A program made the translations under genes and the position numbers. 64,000 bases of DNA. Source: Echinarachnius parma (lineage: Eukaryota; Echinodermata; Echinoidea; Clypeasteroida; Echinarachniidae). Shown in pieces: positions 34,205-49,200 of this stretch (its first letter is position 1; each line of letters starts with the position of its first letter). Below the pieces are notes generated by a model. The model did not search any database and had not been told where the DNA came from. It saw nothing but the letters and a program-made list of their open reading frames with translations. The DNA is taken from positions 186,001-250,000 of the forward strand of contig JBAMJV010004300.1 in assembly GCA_037951105.1 (NCBI GenBank), given 5' to 3'.

Positions 34205-37200
34205 GTAAGAACATCCACTGGGTCACGTATAACAATAGACTACATCCCTTTCGAAGCAGTGACAAAATAACAACCAGAAAATAATACAAATATCATATAC
34301 GGAAAAGTCACACAGAATTAGCAAGAAGTGAGAACAAGCATGGCTAAGAATAACCTTATATGTAATCATTGCAACATCTTTATTCATCAACATAAGTATC
34401 TTTCGTACCCCAAGCTCTGATTAATTCATATTCTTATTGTATGCTAATTATGTTGTCAACACATATCAGTGATATATATATTCAAAATACATGACAAAGT
34501 GTCACGCCGTTACACCGTATATCATTATTTGAATATGTGTATATTTGTTTGGTGTATACATGCACTTGGAAATGAGTAACTTTTCATAATTCATATGCTA
34601 TTCATTTCATATCATGATTGTAATACATGATTGCTCAAGGAAATAACATCATATTGTACATAGTGTCATTATTGCGTCAGAATCCAAGACATATCATGTA
34701 CATACATTTTGTTTCTCAGATAATAATTTTCACATTATAAAAAAACAAAACAATTGCAACGGAGTCGCTCAAGGAATTATTACACTTTGTATAGTTATAT
34801 TCACAGTGTGATGAGTGTTCACACTGTTAAAACGCTCCAAAAACATAATCTACCCATTGTGTTCACACTGTGGTTCATACTGTGTTTACACTGTGGCACG
34901 CTGTGTTATAATCAGTAGAAATGATTTAATTGATTTTAATGTTTAAATTTCACCAATGTCAGAAACTTTATCTGAGAGTGAACTGGGGCGTCTTGCAGCT
35001 GGTATCGGTGACTGCGTCCAGTCTACATTGCTACTCAAAGAGCTCGGCTTCAAAGAAAATGACACCCGTGACATCCGCACGCTACTCTCGAAGAAGAGTC
35101 GGAGTGACTTACGGGCGAGCTTTGAGGCAGCAGGATATTTTAGAGAAGCTAGAGACATTCTTGGAACAGGTATATACATTGTGCATTATTTGTATCGTGA
35201 AAAAAGCTGGGGGCCGGGGGGGGGGGGGGCACTTAAGAGGCGTAGCCAGGTTCAAACATGAAATTGGGGTGGGGTTGGTAAGTGTGAGTTGAAAAACATT
35301 CGGCGTTTCCTCAATAGCATTTCATATCCCTCGGAAAATTCAGTGATATATCCTCCACCACCAGATAACATCTGTATAATTTTTAATAGAAGAAACTAAG
35401 AATATATGACAAAGTCACGATGCCGTCTTATTTTGGAATCGAAATTGGATACACATTGGCGTATTGTGAATTAACTGATCGTTGCACTTGGGTACATGCA
35501 CTATGTGTATCCTTATATGTTTACCCTCTTTTTAGAGAGCATCTTGGAGGAAGACCTTAATGACATTGCAAAGCATATTGGGGAATGTCCACCTGCGACA
35601 CTTCTAGCCATTGCACTGGGTATCAAAAGTACCGACATGACGGAAGGACTTGGAAGATACCTCAACAGTAACAGAAAACCAGTAAAGGGAACATCAACAC
35701 TCTTAGGGGATTGGGTGAAGAAGAATAACGGAAATACTCGCTCAGCATTGAAAGAAGCCCTTGAGAAATGCACAAGGTTTAGAAACATCGCCCAACAAAC
35801 ACTCGGAAATGGTAAATATAAGTTGCAATTCACCATTTCATATTTCGCGCACCTGTTTTTAAATTTATGTGAGAGAAATATGTGAAAGAAATTTAGATAT
35901 AAGATTGGAACTATACAGGATGGCCCCCAAAACACCGGAACGGGGCACTTCCCAAAATATAGTAACAACATCATAATGTCCATCGGATAGTGTGTCTTTT
36001 TCAATGAATAATGATACCGAGAACAGTCATTGTGGCCGTGTAGTTTTTGTTTTAGGGTGCTGTGAGTGACACCATGTCAGGTTCCCATTTTTGTCCATTT
36101 ATTTTACCAAGTCAGTGTCTGATAAATCGCACTTATTGCCCGTCATAGTGAGCATTCAGCTGTGTGCCAAGAGAATAGGCATAGTTGTTCAATACTATGA
36201 CGGACAGTAAGTACAATTTATCAGGCACTGACTTGGTAAAAATTGACCAAAATTGGACCCTGACATGGTGTCACTCACAGCGCCCTAAACACAAACTACA
36301 CGACCAAATGACTGTTCTTGGTATCGTTATTCATTGAAAAAGACACACTATCCGATGGACATAATCATTTCGTTACTTTATTTTGGGAAGTGCCCCGTTC
36401 CGTTTTTTGGGGCCACCCTGTATAGCTCTCAAAGTGATTGTGAAGAATCATCTTTGACCAGCCCAAGCTTTCGGCCAGGTCGGTCTTCATCACCCTGGGT
36501 TTCTGATAAGTTTTTCTTTTCTTTTTATCGTATGGTATTCAAGATGGTATATAGCGTAGGCATACATTATAATATTCATTTCATTTATTTACCATCGTAT
36601 GTCTTTTTTTGTTTATGTTAGTTTGTTTTATTTAAACACGGAAATAAAAAAAAACTCGCTATCGGCCGTTAAGCTGTTTTTCAGCAAGTCCGTATACATA
36701 CACAAATACAGAAAACAAATTTAAAAAAATACAAAATTAAACTTACATTAAAATACAATAAAGAAACTTATTAAAACAAAACAAATATTATTTGTATGAA
36801 ACACACACTCAGATGAGCTATTATGTTTGATCACTAATCGTCCATTTATCCAGACAAAATTTCAGACGAAGAACTGCGCGGTCTAGCGGACGGTCTCGGA
36901 GAAAACACCGAGGCAACTGTACTACTGATGGAGCTTGGGTTCACTACACGCGAGCTGCAGGAACGCATCGGAAAAGATATCATGCAACTCGGCAAAAAAG
37001 TCATCAAATTGGAGACTCTCCTCGAGCAATGGAGGACAGGCACTAAAGGGTCGGTGGGGAATCAACGCTCAACACTTCAAGAGGCTTTGGTCAAAGCGGG
37101 GCTACCTGAGCTTGCAAATGAATATCTTGGTATGTTACATTTTTTGTTGGATTAACTATTATGTGTGGTAACAATGATCTCGTTCTAATATCATTATGCA

Positions 37201-40200
37201 AGTTTTCACCTCGTTGAGTACATAGGCGTCCCTGTAGTGTTTCATAATCCTTTATCATCCAATTTCGTATTCACATTTTTTCTCCTAAAGGTACGGTCTT
37301 CATCTGATTTTGCAACACTATTGAAAGAATAAAAAACAAACACAAACAAAGAAACATTAAACAATCACCAAACAAACTAAAACACAGCGAAACATCCAAA
37401 CAAACCAACACAGAAAGAAATGAAGATAAAAAACTGTATACTAGACACACGTTGATCGGAAACGGGAAGACTGTTTCAAGAGTTTAACAGTTGAATAAAC
37501 CCTTTACAGTATAATCATATACAATTCCATAAGTAATAGCATTATAACACAATCGGCTTTGGTACGGATACTTTTGGCATTGCGAAAGGCCTTGTTCACT
37601 CTTCTGGTACGATACGGATAATCATACAAATTATATATTATTTGTCTGAGGCAGCACTTTAATAATTTTGCCATGTTAAAATTTGTTTTACCGCAAGATT
37701 GGCGTTTTCCTGGTTCAAGAATCAAGGTACTCCAGAAGGGTGCGCTTAGTTATTCCGAAGGTTCGTTATTCCGAAGGTTCTTTATTCCGAAGGTTCGTTA
37801 TTCCGAACACGCAAATTTCGTATACCTGAGGGTTCGTTAATCCTAAAATGAAATAGTGTTCGTTAATCCGAACATTTGTTGCATTATTCCGAAGGTTCGT
37901 TATTCCGAAGGTTCGTTATTCCGAGGGTTCGTTATTCCGAAGGTTCGCTTATCCTAAAATGAAATCAGGTTCGTTATTCCGAAGATTCGTTAGTCCGAAA
38001 ATAAAATCGGGTTCGTTATTCCGAGGGTTCGTTATTCCGAAGGTCCGTTATTCCGAGGGTTCGTTATCCCGAAGGTTCGCTATTCTATAATATTATAACA
38101 AACCCGATTTAATTTTCGGATTAACGAACCCTATTTAATTTTCGGACTAATGAACTTCGGAATAACGAACCTTCGGAATAACGAACCCGATTTGTTTCTT
38201 GGATAAACGAACATTCGGAATACCGAACCCGATTTCGTTTTAGGAATAGCGAACCTTCGGAATAACGAACCCTCGGAATTACGTACCTTCGGAATAACGA
38301 ACCTTCGGAATAACGAACCTTCGGAATAACTGAACCTTCGGAATAACGAACCTTCGGAATAACGGACTGTAACCCTCCAGAACCCCTAACCCCTAACAGT
38401 AGTCGATATACATGAGGTCCATTTTCTTTAATGACTAAACAAATTCGAAACTATCATTCCATAACATTAAATACAGAGAGACTATCTAAGGCAGAAATGA
38501 AACAAGTTGGTGATGCAATCGGCCCATGTACGAAAGCAACTCTTCTAGTCCTGGAGCTTGGGTTGACGAGTTCAGAGATCCAACGACATGCCGACAAGAC
38601 GACCAACACCATAAGCGTGAAAGGTGTGCTCAAGGAATGGCACGGCAAGAAGATTCGAGAGGGCCATCGCTCAAAGCTTCGGGAAATCCTTGCGAAAGCA
38701 GGACTGCAGGAGCTGGCGAGTGTTCATCTAGGAAAAGGTGAGTTTCACACGCTGACAATTGAGACACAAGAAAACTGCTACTGATCTTAAAAATTACCCT
38801 AACTAACCTACCAACTTCAAGCCAAATGGAACGTACACTGTTCAAGTTTTGTGTTCAATACGAATGCTTTGGAAATGATTGTGTAGTGTGTTGTTAGATT
38901 TTGAATTAATACAATTTCATACTGAGAAGGCATAATGTCATAATTGAGAAGGCATATTATGCCTAATTATGGCCAAGTGATAATTAATATTTATCATATT
39001 GTAATAACACGAATGGGCGACATAGTATAAATACGTTGCTCATGGCCATGTTAACCAGACAAACAGTTCTGCGAATATTTTGTTAATCATTTATGAATTC
39101 TTAAAATTGAACGTATAACGGAACAGGTTAAGAACAATTATCTCTTTTTGTCAAAGTTTCCAAGAGCGAATTGCGGCAAATAGCGGCCGAGATCCGTCGA
39201 CCAGATGAGATAAGGACCATTCGGGAAGCTTTGATAGGCACGGTTGTGGACCAACGAACCGAGAACACAGGGGAAACTGCGATCAGTACCTACTCACTCC
39301 TATCCAATTGGATTAAAAGCTCGCAACCTAACCTTCAACAACTCCAAAAGGCTCTACAAAATCTGGGTCTTCACCATCTTTCCTCTGAGAAAGGTAACAA
39401 TAACATCTTAATGTGTCTTTATTCCGTTTAAAAATAAATAATTTATTTTCAAACAATACAAACAATAACAATTATTGGTATTGTTTATTATTGTTGGAAA
39501 AGTGATGTAAGCTAAGAATTAAACGTCAATTTCATTTGCATACAATTCAGTCTGTACACAATATTGGATTGCTTGATTACCGACCTACCTGCCAAAGACC
39601 TGTAAGTAAATAAAGGTGTTTTCCCATACATTGTATTTTCTAAGCTAATTCGATGGTAGGTCCTAAATTACCCATTTTAGTATGTTATATGGACGGTAAT
39701 ATATTTCCAACTCAAATGTACAATTTATTGTTAATTTTTATGAATTATGATTCAATTGCTTTATTATTACTCGAGGGGTCCACAATCTACAAGCACTGCT
39801 TTTCAGTGGATCCCTCCATTTCCAAACATATTATGTATTGTATATGATTCTAATTTCCATTGTACATCTGTTTAATTTTACATAATGTAACCTTTGTTTT
39901 GTTTTGTACAATGCTATGTATTTTAATTTTTGTTGGAAATGAAATAAACTAAACTGTAATGCTTTTACCTTTTTAGGTGAAAATATTGTTTGTTCAACCA
40001 GTTACACAGTGTGGCTTTACTAATTAACTCATGTATTTCTTTCCTTTTACACTTTCTACAAATAATTTGTTTTCTGTTAATCAGCTGTTTAGTGTTAGTC
40101 CACGCGCGCAATTCCCCTTACCTCTGACCTTGTATTTGGTCTTATTCATGGGTCCCGTTGCAGAAAGAGATGGTAATTTACAATTAATTGTAATTCAGGA

Positions 40201-43200
40201 TATTTGCGCATTTTGTCACTTGTCCTGACTTACAATTAATCCATCTCTTTCTGTAACGGGGCATAATGTGATATCTAGCTATGCTGTTGTTTTATCCATC
40301 TTGCAGACGCTAATTTGGAAATCAAGCTTCAAAGACTCGCCAACGATGTAGGGGATTGCACCAAGGCGACATTACTTTTTTGCGCCCTGGATTTTAATAG
40401 TGCAGACCTCGAAAGACGTTCGCGAAAATCAGGCGAAAAAGTCTACAGTACAAAAAAATCCCTGCGCAGTTGGGCAAAGAAGACAGGAAATCGGTCGAAA
40501 CTACGAAATGGCCTTCGGGAAACGGGGCTTTTGGAGCTGGAGCGATATATCGCTGATTTGGGTAATTATACCTCCCTCTCACCCCTTTATTATAGATAAA
40601 CATATAGCATATTTCTTATAAACCCCTCACAAAAAGTTCCGCAATTCAAGTTTGAGCGTTCATATTTCTCAGATTACTTTTCAATACCGTAATGTGGTAT
40701 TATTGGAAAGCTTGTTTTCACCCCTTTACATTTGACATTTGTTATGGAATGTGCATTACCTCCTCATGCATTACAAATTAAAAACTGAAATGTTGCAGAA
40801 TGCATTGCTATATTGTCAACAGTGATTTCACATGTCATTGGGAGAATAAGTCGTGTTTCGGATGATGTTTAGGCGATCATGCATGAATATCAATGGCGTA
40901 TTTTCCTTTCCCCTATAAAGGATGGACTGTTTGGAATAATTTTGAAGGGGCATGAATACAATAGATCTTTTTTTGTTTGGACAATGAAATGTGCCTTCAA
41001 TGATGTTTGGGTTCGGTCCTTTTTTTTTTTTTACTTAGTGGTAATTTGTCCATGTTGAAGATGCCACATTTATTAAATGTCCTAAGGCCCTCTCAATCGG
41101 CCAACTCGAAGCATTTTCTGAAAGATGTATTGATATTTCAGCCATTTCTAAACCAATTTTGATATAATAAAGTTTGTTCCGTCATTAAACTGTATGCTCT
41201 TTCAAGTTCTGTACTCAATTTGTCATTATTTCACTAACAAAATGATTTCGTGCAGCGCCCTCTTTACCAAAACTGGACTACCCCTTTTAGTTAAATTGTT
41301 TCTATGTACACGGGCGACTCGACCACGTGCAGCTAACAGTAATATTTATTATGGGTAAAAGAATCCCTGCATTATGATTGGCCAATTAGCATGTTAAATG
41401 TTTTTACTGATGCATGGCTCACTTAAAATTTATTTTCTCATTTTGTGCGCCCATTTTATAATTTTAACAAATACTGGACACCTTGCACATGCATATGTTG
41501 TGGATCAATAAAAATTGTCTTCCAAAAAATGTGAAAAAATGTTTCCAGCCATGCGTCGGTAAGTTAGCCATGCGTCGGTAAATTTAGCCATGCGTCGGTA
41601 AATTTACAGGCATGCGTCGGTAAATTTGCAGCCATGCGTCGGTAAATCTAGCCATTTAGCCATACTGGGAAAAATTTAGATTTTCACATTTTTTGCGCCC
41701 ATTTTATAAAACAAATGCTGCACAGGCAGTGGCGGATCTACGGGGGGGGGGGGGGGGGTTAGGGGGTTTAACCCCCCCCCCCTTGGGCTGCCAAGTGTGA
41801 AAAAAAATCACTTACGGGGGTTCAAAATAGCAAAAAAAATTCGCTGTTTCGCGGCTCGTGAACAAAAGTGATACAAAATCACATACGGGAGTTCAAAATA
41901 GCCGCAAAAAAAATTCGCCGCTTCGCGGCTCGTGGACGATACTCCGCATCGTCATTGGGTCAAACCCCCCCCCCCTTAGCAAAAAGCTAGATCCGCCCCT
42001 GACAGGCATATTTCGTGGATCGGTAAGAATTGGATGCACTATTTTAACTTGGAGATGGTCTAGAACCCACTCGCTGCGTTCGTGGGTTTAAACTTTTCCA
42101 CAATTATGAACTCGTGCATCCAATTTTTACAGATCCACTCAAGCCTGTGCATCATTTGTATACGTATACATTGTTATTGCAAATTAATATAAACTATTAT
42201 GTGTATTATTGATTTGTATTATGCAAATGTATTTTGATGACGAATGCAATTGTGAAAAGAATACTTGTGGTAAATAGCTCTCGATAGTCGACACATGTAT
42301 AAATCACTTGAAGAATAGCATAGTTATAACATTTTACTGCATAATCAAACAAAACCCTGCACTTGTCAGTCTCATCGCAATCTTTCATATGATGCTTTCT
42401 TTTAAAAGATTGGTTAATATTTGGCAGCGATATGATAGTTTTGATTTTACTCACATATGTCTTTTACATACATCATGTGAACTTAAAATGGTTATTAATT
42501 CAAAACATAATAAATTTTATAAACACAATTTAAGCAAACAGAAACTAATGCTTACGAGAAGGAAGTGCAGGAACCTGTTGCCCCCCCGAGAGTTTTGAAA
42601 ATAACAATATTCGAACACAAGTAAATTTCCATATTTGGGGAAACTCATGTCATATTCTTGCTAAATCATGACATTTTCAGGGATTAAAGTGCTGCAGAAA
42701 TTTATTTTGTGCTTGTGAAGTAAAACAGGAATGATAATTAATATTTTATAAAAAAGACCTCAGCCCTTTCTGAAAAAATGTCCGTACGCATTTGATTTCG
42801 AAATACTAACACAATGACTAACAAAGAAAATACTTTAATTGATAAGATTAATCGAATGCCTACATTACCAGAAATACTATACTACATTAATAAAACAGTT
42901 AAAATGCATTTGAATGAAACATATTAACTTTAAACTGATTCTTAAAGTAACTGATAAATACCCTTAACAGTTTCAGACGACAACCTGGACGACGTGGCAA
43001 AAACACTTGGTGACTGTACCCGAGCGACAGCTCTCGTTCTCGACCTTGACATCCCCTTAGATGTATTAAAGATGCATCTTGACACTGGACATTCTGGAGA
43101 GGGATTGGTGTCCGAGATCACAGGAGAAGACCTCGGAAAATGGCTTGGAAATTATCCTAGGGATAAACGATCCGTTCTCCAAGGTGCTCTCGAGAAAGCA

Positions 43201-46200
43201 GAACGTCGCGATCTGTCGGACAAATACCTTGTGAATGGTGAATAAATTTGTTTTTGTTTCATCGTAGCCTAGGCTAGATGATTATTTACTTTTGTGTATT
43301 AACCATGGTCATACACATTTGTCAAATAAAGATCCCGGATAGACATTGATATCTCCAGACTAAGTCTTCAAACCATTTTCTTTGTTCACATCCCTATATT
43401 GATTTGACGACCCTTGATTTTTTGAAATTTACCTTTGTTCGATTCTAATACATGAACGATATGATGAATGAAAGATGCATGTAATCTCTCTTTTCTAGCT
43501 AAATAGGTATCAACGACTATACCAATTTATGATATTTCTGTTTTAACACAATGTTTACAGAAGAGGTTTTAGACAGTGAACTTGAAGTGCTGGCCAAGTC
43601 TGTCGGATCTTGTCCACTATTCACATTACTTGCCAAAGAATTGGGTTTTACTGGTCAAAATCTACTTCATCTGTGGCACAGAACGTTTGGTGGGGATTTG
43701 CAGTCTCACGCGATCCTCAAGGAATGGAGCACACACACGAAGGAGAAACAACGCCAATCACTGAAAGCTGCTCTGCAGAATGTAGGGGTGCTAGCGACGA
43801 TGGGGAATGCATTATCCGATGGTAAATAGGCTATGTTCTGCTTTAATGTATTGTAATGCATAATAGAGTTCAAGTTAACAACTGTTGTCTTCTTGTTTTG
43901 TTTAATGTACCCGGGGACTGGACATTGCTCAACCAAAGGTATTGTAAGAAACACACGCGACATCTCGGTACTCCACAAATAATATGTCAAACTGAATTTT
44001 AGTAACCAAAACCTGCACAATATCATTACGTACGAACATGACGAACTAGTAGTTAAAACTCCATCATACCCGAAAGGAGGACAATCTTACAAATATAACG
44101 ACTGAGATAAGCCCGGGCTGTTATCATTTAAAAAGCAACCGTTAAACACAAGAGGGCGCTCTATAAAAACATATTGGTTTCAACAATATCTTATACAAAA
44201 TTGTAAGTGTGATGTTTTGTTAAAATAATGATTCAATAGAGAGATCATAAACATCTTTTTGAAAACCCCTGTGGCATATTTCTGAACATGTGTAGGCATT
44301 GTATGATTTTTTTTCTAAAATCATGACATAATTATGGGCCCCACATTTATTTCAGCCGTTTCTGAACCGATATTGTTAAAGTAAAGTTTGTTCTTCCAAA
44401 TCTAGATTTTCATAACCTCACAAGCCCCCTCTAAACCAAAACTTTGCTATCCCTTTAAAGGGATGACTAACGCCATGGTTTAGTCTAGTCCTGAATCTTG
44501 AGTAATTCTTTTGCAGTGAATTATTGAATTGTATGTTTACACTATGATCACAATCATTATCATAGCACAATCGCGGCGACAATATAAATCTGTATCAATT
44601 ACCATCAAATAAAATGCCATTATACAAAGAAATTTACCAATGTATGCTTTACAAATCATAAACTTCTTGAATTAAGCAGATGTGTCCAAGGGAGAAATAA
44701 AGCAAATCGCCAAAGAACTCGGCTCCTGCAGCAGATCGGTACTTCTCTTCACCGAGCTCGGTCTCCAAAGCAATGATCTCTTGGAATCTGGAGGCATCAC
44801 TCAAGGCGCTTCTTCGAGATCTAATATTAAGGGAACGAAGGAAGTTCTTGACTTATGGATGACGCAGGAACAAAGAAAACAGGGGAAAGGGGAACGGCGC
44901 ACCAAACTACATCAGGCTTTCGTAAAAGCAGGACTTGGAGATCTGGCTAAACTTCTTGGTGAGTGTCTAGCGATGAAACATTTCATCCGTATAAGGTGTT
45001 TTTTGGGGTGATATCATTGCCACGTATCATTGATAACATTAACAAAATTTATTTTGTATGCATTGCATATATTTTGTTAATAAGTCATATTTATCCTTTA
45101 TTATTTTGGGTTTTTAAAAATTCTTTCAGTGATGGTATGGAAACCTTATTCAACTCTCGAGTTCTAGAACTCCGTGCATTGTAGGAATGTTACTTCAATA
45201 TTTTATATATACTGTATATATATTTTTTTCACCAAATAGAAACTGTTTCAGATAGCGAAGTGACTGCGATAGCAAAAGCCATCGGAGAGCCTACACAGTG
45301 TTCTGTAGTCCTTGTTGATTTGGACCTGAATATCGACGATGTGGTTACAAAGGACAGCATAACAGCAACACCAGTGATCCTGAGTGAATGGAAGAAAAAC
45401 TCAAAAGTGAAACATCGATCATTCATGAGAAATGCACTGGAAAGAGCAAAATACAACACCCTGGCTGATGACTATGTTGCAAAAGGTAGAATTTAGAGCA
45501 TGCTCAGCAGTGAATAGAAATTATGATTATTCTAATTTCGTGTAATATAATCGGTTACCACAACATGTTACAGAGACGTAATTATAAATGGCCATAGTTT
45601 TCATTACCACTTGTTCTGCACTATAGTTTGCATGTTTAAATGTGCAATATAATTATACTTGATTATTTATACTTTTACACGAGACTCAATATCTTTTTTT
45701 AAATTTTTATTTTTGTCAACGGGTGAAGACAAAGTTTCCAACAACGAACATGAATCCCTTCAAACATCCATTGGAGATCCTCGGAAAGCAGCCAAACTCG
45801 TTCTCCATCACCTACGCGTCTCGATGTACGACTTGAGGCGATATTTGGCCGCTACCAACATGTCCAGTGGTCACAGACAGAATCCTACACGGGCACTTTT
45901 CATTGACTGGACCACAAGGAATGAGCCAGAAGGAAAGTCCAAATTAAGACTAAAGCTTCGCCGTGCAGGTTATGAAAATTTGGCCAAAACCTGTTTTGGA
46001 CCCGGTAATTATTTATATTTATTCTTCAAACAAAAATATGGTATTTTAAACAGGAACAGTTACATGATTTAAACCATGTTATTAGATATTTAATGATGTG
46101 GTCAAGGTCACCATGTAAAGCAGTTGAATATAATTGCTGTAATTGGGTACGGCGCAAAAATAGGTTGTCTCGGCCAACTTAGTAAACTTTTCATTCGTAC

Positions 46201-49200
46201 TGATAAGCGGTTCATTCAAATTCGCGAAATTAAGCTGAAGGCTTAAAACTGTCATTCAAAATTGTATTTCTTTTGTTCCATTCAGCTCTTCGGTCAAGTG
46301 ACTTAGCACGTATAGCATTCAATTTCTCCAACGGAATTCACGGAAGACCTATATTACGTAATCACGAATTTTCTCGCTTTAAATTGAGTGACGATTTTAC
46401 GAAATAGAAACACGTTTTAAATCGAATGCAAACAAAATGTTTTTGAATGATCGTTATATGAATTCAAATGCTAAAAAACGAATTTGAATGACGAAATACA
46501 GCTGCGGTGACAAAATCGGCGAAATTGAATGCACACAAAATGAATACGTAAGGCCAACTTACGAAATTGACCAGAAAATCCTATGCTATAATACCTCAAA
46601 ACAAAATGTACCGTACACCACGTACACCATCACAATCCTCAATATTTGTTATATTTTTAGATTACAATTAAACAACATTATTTTAATTGTCCATAGATCC
46701 AGTTGAAGAGCTTTTATTGAAAAAGATGGAGAACAAGGAGGATGTGGTTGGCGATGCCAATCAATATGGAATGTTCCCTACCAATCGGGGTCGCATCGTC
46801 CTACTCGGCCCAACAGGTGTGGGAAAAACAGCCGTGAAGAACTCACTAACTGGACAAAGGTTATTATTTTATATGTCACAAGACAATTTATTAAAGAAAT
46901 TGATCGAAACAAACCTGATTATTAAAATACGTCGATATAATCTAATGTGTTGTCTCTTTCCTATTTGTATACAAAATATTACAGAAGCAATGGTGAATAG
47001 AATCGTAATTTTGCAATGACTGCAAATCTATCAAGACAAATGCTTTTGATATAACGGATCAATGTACAATTATTCAAAATAAAATGATATGAAATCTAGT
47101 CTGTGTGACTAGTACTTAGTAGAAAAAGTTCTTGTATGAAATTTCAAACACTTCAAGCTTGTTTAGATTTATAGGCCCCCGGACAAACCCCCAAATTTGT
47201 TACGACATAATTGAATGACGATGAACTTTATATCAGCTTACAGTATGTTAATCCTTGATATGGCTTGTATGATATTAAAAAAATTAAAATATAAAGTATA
47301 AAAAATAAGTACCAGAAGAATTTGTCTTTTCAATTTTTATTTCAATATCATGGCGTTTGCCCTGCACTGTTTATTTGTTCTTCTTCCATTCAAGTAATGT
47401 GACGAACTGTGTTGCAAACTTAACTTTGTTGAATTTCGATTGATCAATAACGTTATCATATCTGTTTACATTTGTACACAACACTCGGCGTGTTCACAAA
47501 CAACAATTTTTCATCCTTTTAATCATGACTAAAGAATCATGACTAATGGCAAGACCTTTGTGTAAAAACTAGATACACTCTAATACGTGCGGTTTACGGG
47601 TACACCATGTGAGATGGGTGGATTGGTAGGTCCTGAAAAGGACTATGGTAGTCCTAGAAAGGACTGTTGGTGTAGTTTTGAAAGGAACTGTTGGTATTCT
47701 TTCTAGGAGAGTTCTAAAAAGAACTGTTTGTAGTCCTAGAAAGGACTGTTGGTAGTCCTATAAAGGACTGTTGGGATAGTCCTGAAAAAGACTGTTGGTA
47801 TTCTTTCTAGGAGAGTCCTAAAAAGGACAATTGGTAATCCTAGAAAGGACTGTTGTTAGTCCTAGAAAGGACTGTTGGGATAGTCCTGAAAAGGACTGTT
47901 GGTATTCTTTCTAGGAGAGTCCTAAAAAGGACAATTGGTAGTCCTAGAAAGGACTGTTGATAGTCCTAGAAAGGACTGTGGTATTGCGAGGAGAGGGTGG
48001 AAGGTAGGAGGGACTCGACGTTTCGAATAGGTTGACTATCCGTCGACGACGGATAGTCAACCTATTCGAAACGTCGAGTCCCTTTATAGTCCTTTATAGG
48101 ACTACCAATTGTCCTTTTTAGGACTCTCCTAGAAAGAATACCAACAGTCCTTTGCAGGACTATCCCAACAGTCCTTTCTAGGACTAACAACAGTCCTTTC
48201 TAGGACTACCAATTGTCCTTTTTAGGACTCTCCTAGAAAGAATACCAACAGTCTTTTTCAGGACTATCCCAACAGTCCTTTATAGGACTACCAACAGTCC
48301 TTTCTAGGACTACAAACAGTTCTTTTTAGAACTCTCCTAGAAAGAATACCAACAGTTCCTTTCAGAACTACACCAACAGTCCTTTCTAGGACTACCATAG
48401 TCCTTTTCAGGACCTACCAATCCACCCATCTCACATGGTGTACCCGTAAACCGCACGTATTATATACACCACCATGGAAACCGATACTTACAAGCAACAT
48501 TTAACTCAGCTCTACGGGGAGCCGACCCAAGTATCAGCCAGGCAACTACAGCGCAACTACGTTAAAGAAGCGAAACTCAAGAACCACCTCACCTTTCTTA
48601 AACGCTGCCGTGACTCCATCATTACCCCACCGGGGCTCCAGCTCAAGTCTTCAATCGACACACCACGCGCAGAACAGATCCTACACAAGGCAGGATTAGC
48701 CTTAGTCAGAGAACGCATAGCCAACACCCGCCATCAGCTACACAACGCAAAACACAACATCCAAGCATCCGAAGCCAACCTCTCTCAACAACTCCAACCT
48801 GTCGACCTTAAGAAATGTCAAGCATTCAACTCCTCCACCGCCAAGAAAACATTCCAGTCGACCCGACAGAAACAGATCGCCAAATTCAACCAGCTCCTAG
48901 CCAAGAACCAGCAACCAACCAACACGTCAGCACCCACGAACACCAAGGACACCGTCATCAATCTCAGCGACCACAACCTCACAGCAGCAGAACACAACGT
49001 CTTATCATTAGGTCTAAACTTCGCCGTATCACCCAAGAAGATACCATTCTCCGAAGTAATACAACAAGTTGAACCCAAACTAAGATTCCTGAGCAGAACC
49101 GCAGCAGACAACATCCGACTTCAAGTCACTCGAGCGCTTTCAACAGCCAAGCCTCTACAACCCAACATCAGCAAACAAGAACAAACAGCCATCAAGGACT

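Noticed and set aside
34956-34958. ATG at 34956 as the start of the main gene
   Set aside because: It lies directly upstream of an acceptor that fits the phase of the start exon at 34180. It remains a possible alternative start.
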